Positions 47,112-55,972 of a stretch of 64,000 bases of DNA are shown here, in pieces. Source of the stretch: Micromonospora mirobrigensis (GTDB lineage: Bacteria > Actinomycetota > Actinomycetes > Mycobacteriales > Micromonosporaceae). A program made the position numbers and the translations under genes. Below the pieces are notes generated by a model, which was not told where the DNA came from, did no database searches, and was given only the letters and a program-made list of their open reading frames with translations. Each line of letters opens with the position of its first letter. Positions within the stretch are counted from its first letter, which is position 1. The stretch is taken from contig NZ_FMCX01000002.1 of assembly GCF_900091555.1 (NCBI RefSeq), positions 496,001-560,000 of the forward strand, read 5' to 3'.

Positions 47112-49190
47112 TCAACGGTCCTGCGGGGTCAGGCGGACCCGGCGCAGCGTCTGGGCGTTGAGAGCCACCACGATCGTCGAGGCGGACATCAGCACGGCCG
47201 CCGCGGCCGGGCCGAGCGAGAAACCGGCCCAGGCGAAGGCGCCGGCGGCGACGGGAATGGCGACCACGTTGTAGCCGGCCGCCCAGGCCAGGTTCTGCAC
47301 CATCTTGCGGTAGGACGCCTTCGACAGCCGGACGGCGGCGGAGACACCCCGGGGATCGGAGGAGGCGAGGACGACACCCGCCGACTCGATGGCCACCTCC
47401 GTACCGGCGCCGATGGCGAGTCCGACGTCGGCGCGGGCGAGGGCGGGGGCGTCGTTGACGCCGTCGCCCACCATGGCCACCCGGTGCCCCCGCTCCTGGA
47501 GGCCGGCCACGATGTCGTCCTTGTCGGCGGGCAGCACCTCGGCGAAGACCTCGTCGGTCCCGGGACGGAAGCCCAGGTCCGCCGCGACCGCGTCGGCCAC
47601 CGGTCGGGCGTCGCCGGTCACCATGGCGATCTTGCGGATCCCGAGTCCGCGCAGCTCGGCGATGGCCTGCCGCGCCTCCGGGCGTACCTCGTCCTCCAGC
47701 GCGAGCGCGCCCACCAGCCGGGGCCGGCCGTCGAGCCGGGCCAGGTACAGCACGGCGGCGCCCCGCGCCGACCACGTGCCGCCGGCCCGGTCCAGCTCCG
47801 CGGGGACGTCGGCGCCCAGTTCACGCAGCAGCGCGGGCCCACCCACCGCGTACGCCGTGCCGGCCACCGTGGCGCGCACGCCGCGCCCCGGCAGCGACCG
47901 GAAGTCGGCACCGACGGCCGGTCCGACCCGCTCGGCCGCCGCTACGATGGCCCGCCCGAGGGGGTGTTCGCTGTCGGCCTCCACCCCGGCGGCCAGCCGC
48001 AACACCTCGTCCTCCGACGTGCCGTCCACGGCCGCCACCCCGGTCACGGCGTGCCGGCCCCTGGTCAGGGTGCCGGTCTTGTCGATGAGGACGGCGTCCA
48101 CGCCGCGCATCCGCTCCAGGGCCAGCCGGTCCTTGACCAGGATGCCCGACCGCGCCGCCACGCTGGTCGACAGCGCGATGACCAGCGGGATCGCCAGGCC
48201 CAGCGCGTGCGGGCAGGAGATCACCAGCACGCTGACGGTACGCGTAACCGCCTGGTCGGCGTGTCCGAGCAGCGACCAGACGACCAGGGTCAGCGCGGCG
48301 GTGGCCGTGGCGACGTAGAACAGCCAGGCGGCGAACCGGTCGGCCAGCACCTGCGCATGTCCGCCGGCCGCCTGGGCCTGGGCGACCAGCCGCTGGATGC
48401 CGGCCAGCGCGGTGTCCTCGCCCACCGCGTCGACCCGGACCCGCAGCGCGGAGTCGGTGGCCACGGTGCCGGCGACCACCCGGTCGCCGACCCCACGGGG
48501 CACCGGCCGCGACTCCCCGGTGATCATCGACTCGTCGAGTTCGGCGCCACCCTCAACGACGTGCCCGTCGGCGGGCACCCGGCCGCCGGGACGGATCAGC
48601 ACCCGGTCCCCGGTGCGCAGGTCGGCCACCGCCACCCGCCGCACGGCACCGCTCGCGTCGATCCGCTCCGCCTCGTCGGGCAGCAGGGTGGCCAGTGCGG
48701 CCAGGGCACCACGCGCCTGACCGATCGCCGTCATCTCCTGCCAGTGGCCGAGGAGCATGATCGTGACCAGCGCGGCCAGTTCCCACCAGAAGTCCAGGCC
48801 GAAGACGCCGAAGCTGGTCGCCAGCGACGCCAGGTACGCCACGGTGATCGCCATCGAGATCAGCAGCATCATGCCGGGCGCCCGGTCGCGTACCTCCCGG
48901 ACCGCCCCGACCAGGAAGGGCCAGCCGCCGTAACCGAACACCACCGAGCCGAGCACCGGACCCACCCAGGCGACGCCGGGAAACTCCAGGGAGTAGCCCA
49001 GCCAGTCCATCACCATGTGGCTGGTGAGCACGATGGGTACGGTCAACGCCAGGCACAGCCAGAACCGGCGGCGGAACATCGCGGGGTCGTGGCCGGCGTG
49101 CTTGTCGTGGCCGGCGTGCGTACCGCCGTCTCCCGATCGCCCTCCGCTGTGCCGCACCTGACCCGCCTCCCGAAGCCGGATCCTCAGCAT
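47112..49190 (-). CDS. CopB-like copper/metal P-type ATPase
   Basis: A 692-residue P1B-type ATPase. The N terminus is His-rich (HAGHDKHAGHD, residues 25-37), which is the CopB feature. The transmembrane metal site is CPH (near 325), the phosphorylated Asp is in DKTGTLT (near 368) and the GDGVNDAP hinge is intact. CPH with a His-rich start points to group P1B-3 (Cu or Ag export) rather than CopA. I chose the ATG at 49190; the longer open frame up to 49529 overlaps the DksA-like gene and looks non-coding. No copper sensor gene is next to it. Confidence 0.88.
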   Translation of the reverse strand: MLRIRLREAGQVRHSGGRSGDGGTHAGHDKHAGHDPAMFRRRFWLCLALTVPIVLTSHMVMDWLGYSLEFPGVAWVGPVLGSVVFGYGGWPFLVGAVREVRDRAPGMMLLISMAITVAYLASLATSFGVFGLDFWWELAALVTIMLLGHWQEMTAIGQARGALAALATLLPDEAERIDASGAVRRVAVADLRTGDRVLIRPGGRVPADGHVVEGGAELDESMITGESRPVPRGVGDRVVAGTVATDSALRVRVDAVGEDTALAGIQRLVAQAQAAGGHAQVLADRFAAWLFYVATATAALTLVVWSLLGHADQAVTRTVSVLVISCPHALGLAIPLVIALSTSVAARSGILVKDRLALERMRGVDAVLIDKTGTLTRGRHAVTGVAAVDGTSEDEVLRLAAGVEADSEHPLGRAIVAAAERVGPAVGADFRSLPGRGVRATVAGTAYAVGGPALLRELGADVPAELDRAGGTWSARGAAVLYLARLDGRPRLVGALALEDEVRPEARQAIAELRGLGIRKIAMVTGDARPVADAVAADLGFRPGTDEVFAEVLPADKDDIVAGLQERGHRVAMVGDGVNDAPALARADVGLAIGAGTEVAIESAGVVLASSDPRGVSAAVRLSKASYRKMVQNLAWAAGYNVVAIPVAAGAFAWAGFSLGPAAAAVLMSASTIVVALNAQTLRRVRLTPQDR

Positions 49191-49275
49191 CGCCGATTCC
49201 CGCGTCCCCGGGTGGTGGTTGCGGCGAGCTGTCATCCCCGGTCCGGACCGGGGCACCGCGCGAGGCGGACCGACG

Positions 49276-49632
49276 TCAGCGGGCGCAGCCGACGCAGGTC
49301 CGCGCGGACGGCCGGACCGCCAGCCGCTCGGCCGGGATCGGTTGCCCGCACCGCTCGCACCGGCCGTAGCTGCCGTCGGCCAGGCGGGCCAGGGCCTCGT
49401 CCAGCTCGGCCACCCGCCGGTGCGCCCCGGCCAGCAGCGCGGCGACCTGGGCGCGCTCGAAGGCGATGGTGGCGCCCTCCGGGTCGTGCTCGTCGTCGGC
49501 GTTGGAGTCCAGCGACGCGTCGATGACACCCCTCAGGTCCAGGGTGAGCGCGGCGACCTGCGCCTGCGCGTCGGCCCTGGCCGCCCGCAGCGCCGCCCCG
49601 ACGGCATCCGAAGGATTGTTCACCGAACCCAT
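49276..49632 (-). CDS. DksA/TraR-family zinc-finger protein
   Basis: A 118-residue protein. The end has CERCGQPIPAERLAVRPSARTCVGC, the C4 zinc finger of the DksA/TraR family; the preceding helical part (FERAQVAALLAGAHRRVAELDEALARL) is the coiled coil. Members bind RNA polymerase and modulate promoters. The ATG at 49632 is preceded by GAAGG. It lies between the metal ATPase and DUF2238 genes on the same strand, so it might be part of a stress operon, but no direct evidence links them. Confidence 0.85.
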   Translation of the reverse strand: MGSVNNPSDAVGAALRAARADAQAQVAALTLDLRGVIDASLDSNADDEHDPEGATIAFERAQVAALLAGAHRRVAELDEALARLADGSYGRCERCGQPIPAERLAVRPSARTCVGCAR

Positions 49633-49709
49633 CCTTCAGCGATGTTCTTCGATGCGATGCCGGCATGAGGTGCCGGTGAACGGCCGTCGAGCAGGCCCAC
49701 CGCCGTCCC

Positions 49710-50357
49710 CTACGCCACCGGGGCGGGGACGGCGGCCGGCCGGGCGTCGGGCGCGGGCAGTTGCCGGTCGTGCCACCGGCGGAGCAGCGCCAGCGAGGTG
49801 GTCGCGCCGACCAGGGCGAGGAACATGTCCCACTGGGTGTCCCAGACGTCGCCCTGGGTGGCCAGGAAGTCGTCGGCGGCCGACCCGCCGGCCAGCGCCG
49901 CCCACCACTCGATCATCTCGAAGAACGCGCTGAACGCCAGGCAGGCGCAGACCGTCAACGGGGCGAGCCATCGGCTGCCGCGCAGCGGCGAGCGGCGGAC
50001 CAGGATCTCCCGTACCAGAATCGCCGGGACGAACCCCTGCGCGAAGTGGCCCAGCCGGTCGTAAGGGTTGCGGGACAGATCCAGCGCGTCGCGCACCCAG
50101 TCGCCCAGCGGGGTGCGGGCATAGGTCCAGTGCCCGCCCGCGATCAGGATCAGCGCGTGCACGGTGAGCAGGCAGCAGAGCAGCGTGGTCAGCGGAAACC
50201 GCCGCCAGGTGACCAGCACCAGCGGCACCCCGACGATCACCCAGACCGTCTCCAGCAGCCAGGTCAGCCGGTCGTACGGGTCGATGCCGGAGAGCACCAG
50301 GGCTACCAGGACCAGCCCCAGCAGCAGCTTCGGAACCACCGCGCGTGCCCTGGTCAC
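49710..50357 (-). CDS. DUF2238 family membrane protein
   Basis: A 215-residue membrane protein with about six segments. The pattern SRNPYDRLGHFAQGFVPAILVREIL and FFEMIEWWAAL, DFLATQGDVWDTQWDMFLAL is the DUF2238 family (also called YjdF-like). Its role is unknown. The GTG at 50357 follows GGAGGG by 9 bases; the longer start to 50537 would add a basic, non-native stretch. A perfect palindrome lies about 160 bases upstream at 50519. Confidence 0.82.
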   Translation of the reverse strand: MTRARAVVPKLLLGLVLVALVLSGIDPYDRLTWLLETVWVIVGVPLVLVTWRRFPLTTLLCCLLTVHALILIAGGHWTYARTPLGDWVRDALDLSRNPYDRLGHFAQGFVPAILVREILVRRSPLRGSRWLAPLTVCACLAFSAFFEMIEWWAALAGGSAADDFLATQGDVWDTQWDMFLALVGATTSLALLRRWHDRQLPAPDARPAAVPAPVA

Positions 50358-50518
50358 CGTGGACCGCCCTCCGTGCCGTGCCCGGCCGAGCGGACCCGTC
50401 CTGACGCTGATGCCGGTGCCGGTAGACGCCGACGACAGGGACCATAGCCGACGGAGTCCCGTCACCGAGGGCGCGGACGGCGGACATCGCTGCGAGCGCG
50501 ATACCTGAGAGTCATATT

Positions 50519-50535
50519 GATACCTCTGAGGTATC
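50519..50535. promoter_or_regulatory. Palindrome GATACCTC-T-GAGGTATC
   Basis: Perfect 8-base arms flank a single T. A half-site GATACCTGAG is present at 50500-50509, 19 bases upstream. It lies between two minus-strand genes, about 160 bases before the DUF2238 start. It looks like a dimeric repressor operator, but no regulator gene is adjacent. Confidence 0.5.
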
Positions 50536-50591
50536 ACGCTCCCGGAGGTGTCATCGTCCCGCCGGCGCGGCGCCTACCGGTGGGCGGCGGG

Positions 50592-50774
50592 TCAGGCCGG
50601 GTCGTCGTTCGGTGCCGCGCTCCGGCCGCCGCTGAGCAGGATCGCCGCCTCGATGCGCAGCAGCAGCCCGCCGATCACCATCAGGGCCCCGACGACAACC
50701 GAGAACGCTCCCAGGACGGCGGCCGACGTGCCGGGCGGTGTTGGACGGTACACCGGTTGCGGGGTGCGGGTCAC
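50592..50774 (-). CDS. Small membrane protein, possible
   Basis: A 60-residue predicted protein with one hydrophobic segment (AAVLGAFSVVVGALMVIGGLLL). The N terminus is basic and proline-rich. The GTG start at 50774 has no good ribosome site. It may be a real small membrane protein or a fortuitous frame; it is the only coding-like unit in 50540-50830. I give it low weight. Confidence 0.45.
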   Translation of the reverse strand: MTRTPQPVYRPTPPGTSAAVLGAFSVVVGALMVIGGLLLRIEAAILLSGGRSAAPNDDPA

Positions 50775-50831
50775 GCGCGGAGTCTAGGCGACGCGAGACC
50801 CGGCCGGCGCCGGCCGGCCGGGTCCGGCGCG

Positions 50832-51509
50832 TCAGTCCTCGGCGCGCCAGCGGTAGAACTCCTTGGCCACGGCGTCCTCCGGGCCCTTCCAGGTCTGCGG
50901 GTCGTACGCGCTGATGTACGGGCTCAGGTCCTCCTGGATCTTGGCGAAGGCCGGGGTGTCGTGGTTCTCCCGCACGGCGGCGAACGACGCGTCGGTCTGC
51001 TCCAGCACGTGCAGGTAGACGTCGTCGATGGAGTACAGCCAGCGACCGGTGACGCCCAGCCGCTTCGGCAGGTCGCCGGCGTCGGACTCGCCGAAGATCC
51101 GGGCGACGTCCGGTTCGGCGCCGGGCTTGATCCGGGCCACGATGATGGTCCGGTTCGGGGCGGTGGACTCCCCGTCCGGCGGTTGCGCCGGCTCCCAGTG
51201 GTAGAACGGCTTCGCCACCGAGTGCGACGGGTTCGTCCAGTAGCGCGGGTACGGCGTGACGTACGGGGCGATCTTCTCGGCGATCTGCTGGAAGGCGGGC
51301 AGGCCGCGCGTCTGGCCGGTCACGGCCGGGTCGGCGACCCGCTCGATCACGTGGATGTAGAGGTCGTGGAAGGACAGCAGGGTACGGCCGATCACGCCGA
51401 GGTCCTGCGGCCGGGTGGTCCGGTCGTAGTAGCCGAACGTGTCGGCGACGACGCGCTCGCTCTCCTCGCCGGGCACCATCCGACAGACGATCACGTTCCG
51501 GAAGGTCAT
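50832..51509 (-). CDS. Duplicated TcmI-type polyketide cyclase
   Basis: A 225-residue protein containing two tandem TcmI-like domains of about 105 residues. The first has VVADTFGYYDRTTRPQDLGV, the second VARIFGESDAGDLPKRLGV, and both have a strand VGRxLLSFHDLY or GRWLYSIDDVYLHV. TcmI shapes the first rings of aromatic polyketides made by type II synthases. An AGGAG five bases before the ATG at 51509 sets the start. It is the last gene of a four-gene minus-strand tailoring operon. Tandem fusions are less common than single TcmI. Confidence 0.85.
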   Translation of the reverse strand: MTFRNVIVCRMVPGEESERVVADTFGYYDRTTRPQDLGVIGRTLLSFHDLYIHVIERVADPAVTGQTRGLPAFQQIAEKIAPYVTPYPRYWTNPSHSVAKPFYHWEPAQPPDGESTAPNRTIIVARIKPGAEPDVARIFGESDAGDLPKRLGVTGRWLYSIDDVYLHVLEQTDASFAAVRENHDTPAFAKIQEDLSPYISAYDPQTWKGPEDAVAKEFYRWRAED

Positions 51510-51557
51510 CACTGCTCCTAGGGTGAGTGGGTCGGTTGTGGACGCGGACGGCGCTGG

Positions 51558-52784
51558 TCAGGCGGTGAACGTGACGGGCAGTTCCAGCAGGCCGCGGAAC
51601 GGCGACGCGGCCGGCAGCCGGCGCAGCTCGTCGACCGGCACCCCGAGCCGCAGCCCGGGCAGCCGGCGCAGCAGCGCCCCGATCCCGATCCGGGCCTCCA
51701 TCCGGGCCAGCGACACGCCGAGGCAGTAGTGCACGCCGTACCCGAAGCCGAGGTGCGGTCCGCGCACCCGGCGCAGGTCCAGCCGGTCCGGGTCGACGAA
51801 GTGGCCCGGGTCGTGGTTCGCCGCGTTGATGACCACGCCGACCAGCGAGCCCGCCGGGATGCGCCGGCCCTGGTACTCCAGATCCTCGGTGGCGATCCGG
51901 GGGCTGGCCACCGGCAGCGGCCCGTCGAAGCGCAGCAGTTCCTCGACCGCCGACGGCAGCAGCTCCGGGCGGTCCCGCAGGAGGTCGAGCTGGTCGGGGT
52001 GGGTCAACAGCGCCACCACCGCGTTGCCGAGGAAGTCGGCGGTGGTCTGGTGCCCGGCGAACAGCAGCAGGAAGGTGGTGGTGACCAGCTCCGCCTCGGA
52101 GAGCTTCCCCTCCTGGTCGCAGGCGTCGATCAGCGCGCTGACGATGTCGTCGGCCGGCTGCTCCCGCTTCGCCGCGACCAGGCCGGCGAGGTAGTGGTGC
52201 AGCCGCAACTGGGCCTCCTGCACGGCCGCCCGCTCCTCCTGAGGGCTGCGCCGCGACGACCCGGAGGTCCGGATCACCTGGGTCCAGTCCAGCACCCGGT
52301 CGTGGTCGGCCGGCGGGATGCCGAGCAGCTCCGAGATCACGATCATCGGCAGCGGGATGGCGAAGTCCCGCATCAGGTCGGACTCGCCGCGCGGCACGAT
52401 CTTGTCGAGCAGGTCGTCGACGATCTGCGCCACCCGGGGGCGCAGCGCCTCGATCCGGCGGGGCGCGAAGGCCTGCGAGATCATCCGGCGCAGCCGGGTG
52501 TGCTCCGGCGGGTCGGCGTTGAGCATGTTGCGGTTCAACGCCTCGGAGTTCGGCCCGAAGATCTTCAGGTAGTACTGCTCCGGGCCGTACAGGTCCTTGG
52601 AGAGCCGCGGGTCGACCAACGCCGCGCGGGCGTCGTCGTACCGGGTGATCAGGTACTGGTCGAAGCGCGGCGAACTCACCGGGCAGACCGGCGCGTCGGC
52701 GCGCAGCCGGGCGAAGGACGGGTACGGGTTCGCGGCGAACTCGTCGGTGTACAGCTCGGACGCGGGCACCGGCTGGTCGGTCAT
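51558..52784 (-). CDS. Cytochrome P450
   Basis: A 408-residue P450. The I-helix has LFAGHQTTADF, the K-helix is VEELLRFDGP, and the heme-binding loop is LGFGYGVHYCLGVSLARME with the axial cysteine. ATGA overlaps the stop of the small monooxygenase. It probably hydroxylates or couples an aromatic polyketide. No ferredoxin gene is beside it. Length and motifs are normal. Confidence 0.9.
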   Translation of the reverse strand: MTDQPVPASELYTDEFAANPYPSFARLRADAPVCPVSSPRFDQYLITRYDDARAALVDPRLSKDLYGPEQYYLKIFGPNSEALNRNMLNADPPEHTRLRRMISQAFAPRRIEALRPRVAQIVDDLLDKIVPRGESDLMRDFAIPLPMIVISELLGIPPADHDRVLDWTQVIRTSGSSRRSPQEERAAVQEAQLRLHHYLAGLVAAKREQPADDIVSALIDACDQEGKLSEAELVTTTFLLLFAGHQTTADFLGNAVVALLTHPDQLDLLRDRPELLPSAVEELLRFDGPLPVASPRIATEDLEYQGRRIPAGSLVGVVINAANHDPGHFVDPDRLDLRRVRGPHLGFGYGVHYCLGVSLARMEARIGIGALLRRLPGLRLGVPVDELRRLPAASPFRGLLELPVTFTA

Positions 52785-53089
52785 CGCTTCTCCCCCACGC
52801 TGTGCAGGACCTGGTAGGTGTGCCGCTCGGCCGACTCGCGCAGCTCGCGGATGATGCGCAGCAGGTGGTCGCGCTGCTCGCTGCGCCCGAAGGCGTCCAG
52901 CCGATCCCGGTCGGCCCAGTCGCTGATCACCAGGTAGGTCCGCGGGTCGTCGGCGTCGCGGACCAGGTCCTGGCGCAGGCAGCCGTCCAGCGTGCCGATC
53001 TGCTCCGCCGCGGCCAACCACTCCGCCTCGAAGCGCTCCTCGCAGCCCGGACGGGTCCGCATCGCCAGCACCGTGCGCACCGTGCTCAT
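52781..53089 (-). CDS. Antibiotic biosynthesis monooxygenase (ABM)
   Basis: A 102-residue ABM-fold protein. It starts STVRTVLAMRTRPGCEERFEAEW and has PRTYLVISDWADRDRLDAF. Such proteins oxidise aromatic polyketides without metal or flavin cofactors, or act as small cyclase-like helpers. Start and stop overlap its neighbours as ATGA on both sides, so it is tightly coupled between the flavoprotein and the P450 genes. Confidence 0.84.
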   Translation of the reverse strand: MSTVRTVLAMRTRPGCEERFEAEWLAAAEQIGTLDGCLRQDLVRDADDPRTYLVISDWADRDRLDAFGRSEQRDHLLRIIRELRESAERHTYQVLHSVGEKR

Positions 53090-55383
53090 CGCACACCCCC
53101 GAAGACCAGGTCCAGGTTCTTGCGCAGCGCGTCGGCGTCGACCGGCTGGCTGCGGAAGGCGACGTGCCCGTCCGGGCGGATCAGGTACAGGGCGGTGCCG
53201 CCGACCCCGTACCGGTCCCGGAAGCTTCCCTCGGCGTCGACCAGCGCCGGCGGGGCGAGCAGCCCCGGATCGGGGGCGGCCGGGTCGAGCAGCAGGTACG
53301 CGTCCAGGTCGCCGCCGACGCGGGCGCGGGCGTCGGCGCAGAGCTCCGGCACGGCCGCCACCGTCGCCGGGTCGGCCGTGGCGTCCGCGTACACCAGCAG
53401 GGTGTGCCGGGTGCCGCGGGTCAGGTCGCGCAGCCGCAGCGGGTGGCCGACCCCGCGCCGGCGCAGGCCACCCACGTCCGGCGCCCGGTCCCCGGGCCGG
53501 GGTCCGGCGCCCAGCGCCTCGGGGGCCGCCAGGGACTCCCCCACCAGCGGGCTGTCGGCATAGCTGAGCAGCATGGACATCTCCTGGAGGAACTGCCGCT
53601 CCAGGTCCGCGCGGTCCAGCTCGTCGGTGAAGGCCATCCGCACCGCCCGGCCGACGATCTCCTCCCCCTCCGGTCGCCGCTCGGTCTCGTAGCTGTCCAA
53701 CAGGCCGGGCGCCGCGGCCCCGCGCACCGCCAGGGCGAGCTTCCACGCCAGGTTCCAGGAGTCCTGGATGCCGGTGTTCATGCCCTGGCCGCCGGCCGGC
53801 GGGTGCAGGTGCGCGGCGTCGCCGGCGACGAAGACCCGGCCGTCGCGGTACCGGTCGACGATGCCGTGGCTGATCCGGAAGATCGACGACCAGCGCAGGT
53901 TCGACGCCCGGGTGCCGGGCGGGGCGAGCCGGTCCAGCGCGACCTGCACGTCGGCAAGCGTCGGCTCGGCCAGCTCCTCGCTGAACCCGGGAGGGGCGTC
54001 CTGCCCGCCGGTCTGGGCGAAGAACCGGGGCGGCGCCAGGGTCGCGATCCGGTAGCGGTTCACCCCGCGCAGCGGTACGCAGACCAGCATGCCGTCCATC
54101 TGGCCGTCGGTCTCGTGCAGGAACCGCAGCAGGTGGCCCGCCGGCATCTCCCAGTCCACGTCGACGTCGCCGAGCATGAACAGCTGCGGGAAGCGGCCCA
54201 GCCCACCGGTGAAGGTCAACCCGAGCAGCTCCCGGACCCGGCTGTGCGCGCCGTCGCAGCCCACCAGGTACTTCGCGCGGACGGTCTCCTCGCCGGCCGG
54301 GGTGGCCAGGGTGGCGGTCACCCCCTCGTCGTCCTGGGTGAACGCGAGCAGTTCCGCGCCGCGCCGGGCGCGTACGCCCAGGGTGGCGAGCCGTTCGGTG
54401 AGGATCCGCTCGGTCTCGTACTGCGGCAGGCCGAGGTGCGCGTACGGCAGGCCCGGCAGCTCCCAGCTCATCCGGTGGGTCTGCTGACCGTTGACGAAGA
54501 CCATGTTGCCGGTCAGCCAGATGCCGGCGTCCATCGCCTCGCGTACGACGCCCTGCTCGTCCCAGAGCTCCATGGTGCGGCAGTGCACCCCGATCGCCTT
54601 GTCGGCGTGTGCCGGCGGGGTGGCCTGTTTCTCCACGACCCGGCAGTCGACGCCGCGCCGGGCCAGTTCGATGGCGGCGGTCAGCCCGGTCGGCCCCGCC
54701 CCGACGATGAGTACGTCCGTTGTCGTGTGCACGTCGATCTCCCTGCCGGTGCTGGTAGCTGACCCGCTGTCGGGTGTGAACGTCGGCCCGCCGGGGTGGA
54801 CCGTGCGGTGGAAGAGCCGGCGCCGGATGTCGAGCAGGAACGGCGCGATCGGGCCGGCCTCCTCCCTCGCGTGGGCCGGGTTGCGGATCCAGCGGAAGAA
54901 GTCCGCCTCACCGGTCCACTCGGCGAAGATGTGGTGGACGTCGGAGTCCGGGTCGCGCAGCAGGTCCTCGCGCAGGTAGCCGGGGAGCGCCCCCATCCGG
55001 GCGAGGACCTGCGGGTAGCCTCGGTCGAACTCCGTCTGCCGGTCGGCCGGCACGGTCAGCTCGACGTCCACGAAGATCGTCGACCCGGCGCCGCCCCGGT
55101 CGGACATCACCCGGTGGTCGTCGGGCCCGGGCGCCTCCCGCAGCCCGTCGAGGGCGGCGGCGAGTCGCGCGGCGACCGGCCCCCGCTCGTACGCCAGCAG
55201 CGCCGGCTCGTCGACCCACTCGGTGACCAGCATGACCGTGCGCGGATCGGTGGCGTCCAGCAGCAGCTCCCGCCCGACGTTGCCGGCGTGCCCGGCGAGC
55301 TGGGCGACGGCGTCGCGGCAGGCGGACCGGACGGCCTCCGCGCAGCCGGGGCGGGCACGGATCCGGAGCATCGTCCTGATCAT
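53086..55383 (-). CDS. FAD aromatic hydroxylase with two N-terminal ABM domains
   Basis: A 765-residue protein. Residues 1-105 (IRTMLRIRARPGCAE) and 108-205 (STIFVDVELTVPADRQ) are two ABM-like domains, then from about 217 (TTDVLIVGAGPTGLTAA) comes a full PgaE/RdmE-type FAD hydroxylase with GDAAHLHPPAGGQGMN near 520. The flavin domain should hydroxylate an aromatic polyketide. AAGGAG precedes the ATG at 55383. It is the first gene of the four-gene operon. An ABM-ABM-FMO fusion followed by a free ABM gene is unusual. Confidence 0.87.
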   Translation of the reverse strand: MIRTMLRIRARPGCAEAVRSACRDAVAQLAGHAGNVGRELLLDATDPRTVMLVTEWVDEPALLAYERGPVAARLAAALDGLREAPGPDDHRVMSDRGGAGSTIFVDVELTVPADRQTEFDRGYPQVLARMGALPGYLREDLLRDPDSDVHHIFAEWTGEADFFRWIRNPAHAREEAGPIAPFLLDIRRRLFHRTVHPGGPTFTPDSGSATSTGREIDVHTTTDVLIVGAGPTGLTAAIELARRGVDCRVVEKQATPPAHADKAIGVHCRTMELWDEQGVVREAMDAGIWLTGNMVFVNGQQTHRMSWELPGLPYAHLGLPQYETERILTERLATLGVRARRGAELLAFTQDDEGVTATLATPAGEETVRAKYLVGCDGAHSRVRELLGLTFTGGLGRFPQLFMLGDVDVDWEMPAGHLLRFLHETDGQMDGMLVCVPLRGVNRYRIATLAPPRFFAQTGGQDAPPGFSEELAEPTLADVQVALDRLAPPGTRASNLRWSSIFRISHGIVDRYRDGRVFVAGDAAHLHPPAGGQGMNTGIQDSWNLAWKLALAVRGAAAPGLLDSYETERRPEGEEIVGRAVRMAFTDELDRADLERQFLQEMSMLLSYADSPLVGESLAAPEALGAGPRPGDRAPDVGGLRRRGVGHPLRLRDLTRGTRHTLLVYADATADPATVAAVPELCADARARVGGDLDAYLLLDPAAPDPGLLAPPALVDAEGSFRDRYGVGGTALYLIRPDGHVAFRSQPVDADALRKNLDLVFGGVR

Positions 55384-55606
55384 GAGGTCTCCTTCGACGG
55401 CAACCCGGGACGGCGGTGCGGCTCTCGTCGTGTGACGGTGCCGAACCGCGCGTCATCAGGGCGTCAACGGCGGCGGGTGGCCAGTCCGCCGGCTTTGACG
55501 GCGCAGTGCGGTCGGCGGTTGTGACCCGCGCCACGCCGCTTCACGGCACGGGTGGCGCTCCCCGTCCCCTGTTCGTCAGCACCGCCCCGACGCAGGGAGC
55601 AGGACC

Positions 55607-55954
55607 ATGTCCACCGCGTACACCGTCGTCACCGTCGCCGCCGCCTGCTGGGTCGGCTTCTCCGCCTTCTCGCTGCTGCGCGGCGCCCCCTGGGTCGTCG
55701 ACTCGCTGGCCGCGTACGGCGTTCCCCGCCCGTGGTGGCCGTGGCTCGGCGCGGCCAAGGCGGCCGGCGCGCTCGGCCTGCTGGTGGGGTTGTTCGTGCC
55801 GGTGATCGGGGTGCTCGCCGGTGTCGGTCTCGTGCTCTACTTCCTCGGTGCCGTCGTCACCGTGGTCCGGGCCCGCTCGTACGCGCACATCCCGTACCCC
55901 CTGCTGTACCTGGCGCCGGTCGTCGCCGTCCTGGCGCTCGGCGCGGCAGCCTGA
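55607..55954 (+). CDS. DoxX-like membrane protein
   Basis: A 115-residue protein with four predicted membrane segments. STAYTVVTVAAACWVGFSAFS, WLGAAKAAGALGLLVGLF and HIPYPLLYLAPVVAVLAL match the DoxX family. It is followed after 18 bases by an ECF41 sigma factor gene, and DoxX-like genes are among the usual partners of ECF41. Its likely role is redox stress in the membrane. GGAGCAGGACC precedes the ATG. Confidence 0.82.
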   Translation: MSTAYTVVTVAAACWVGFSAFSLLRGAPWVVDSLAAYGVPRPWWPWLGAAKAAGALGLLVGLFVPVIGVLAGVGLVLYFLGAVVTVVRARSYAHIPYPLLYLAPVVAVLALGAAA

Positions 55955-55972
55955 CGCCCGGGAGGGACACCG

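Noticed and set aside
49191..49529. N-terminal extension of the metal ATPase
   Set aside because: It overlaps the DksA-like gene on the same strand and is low-complexity; the His-rich start after 49190 fits CopB.
50832..55383. A complete type II polyketide cluster
   Set aside because: No ketosynthase, chain-length factor, acyl carrier or ketoreductase gene is seen within the window.
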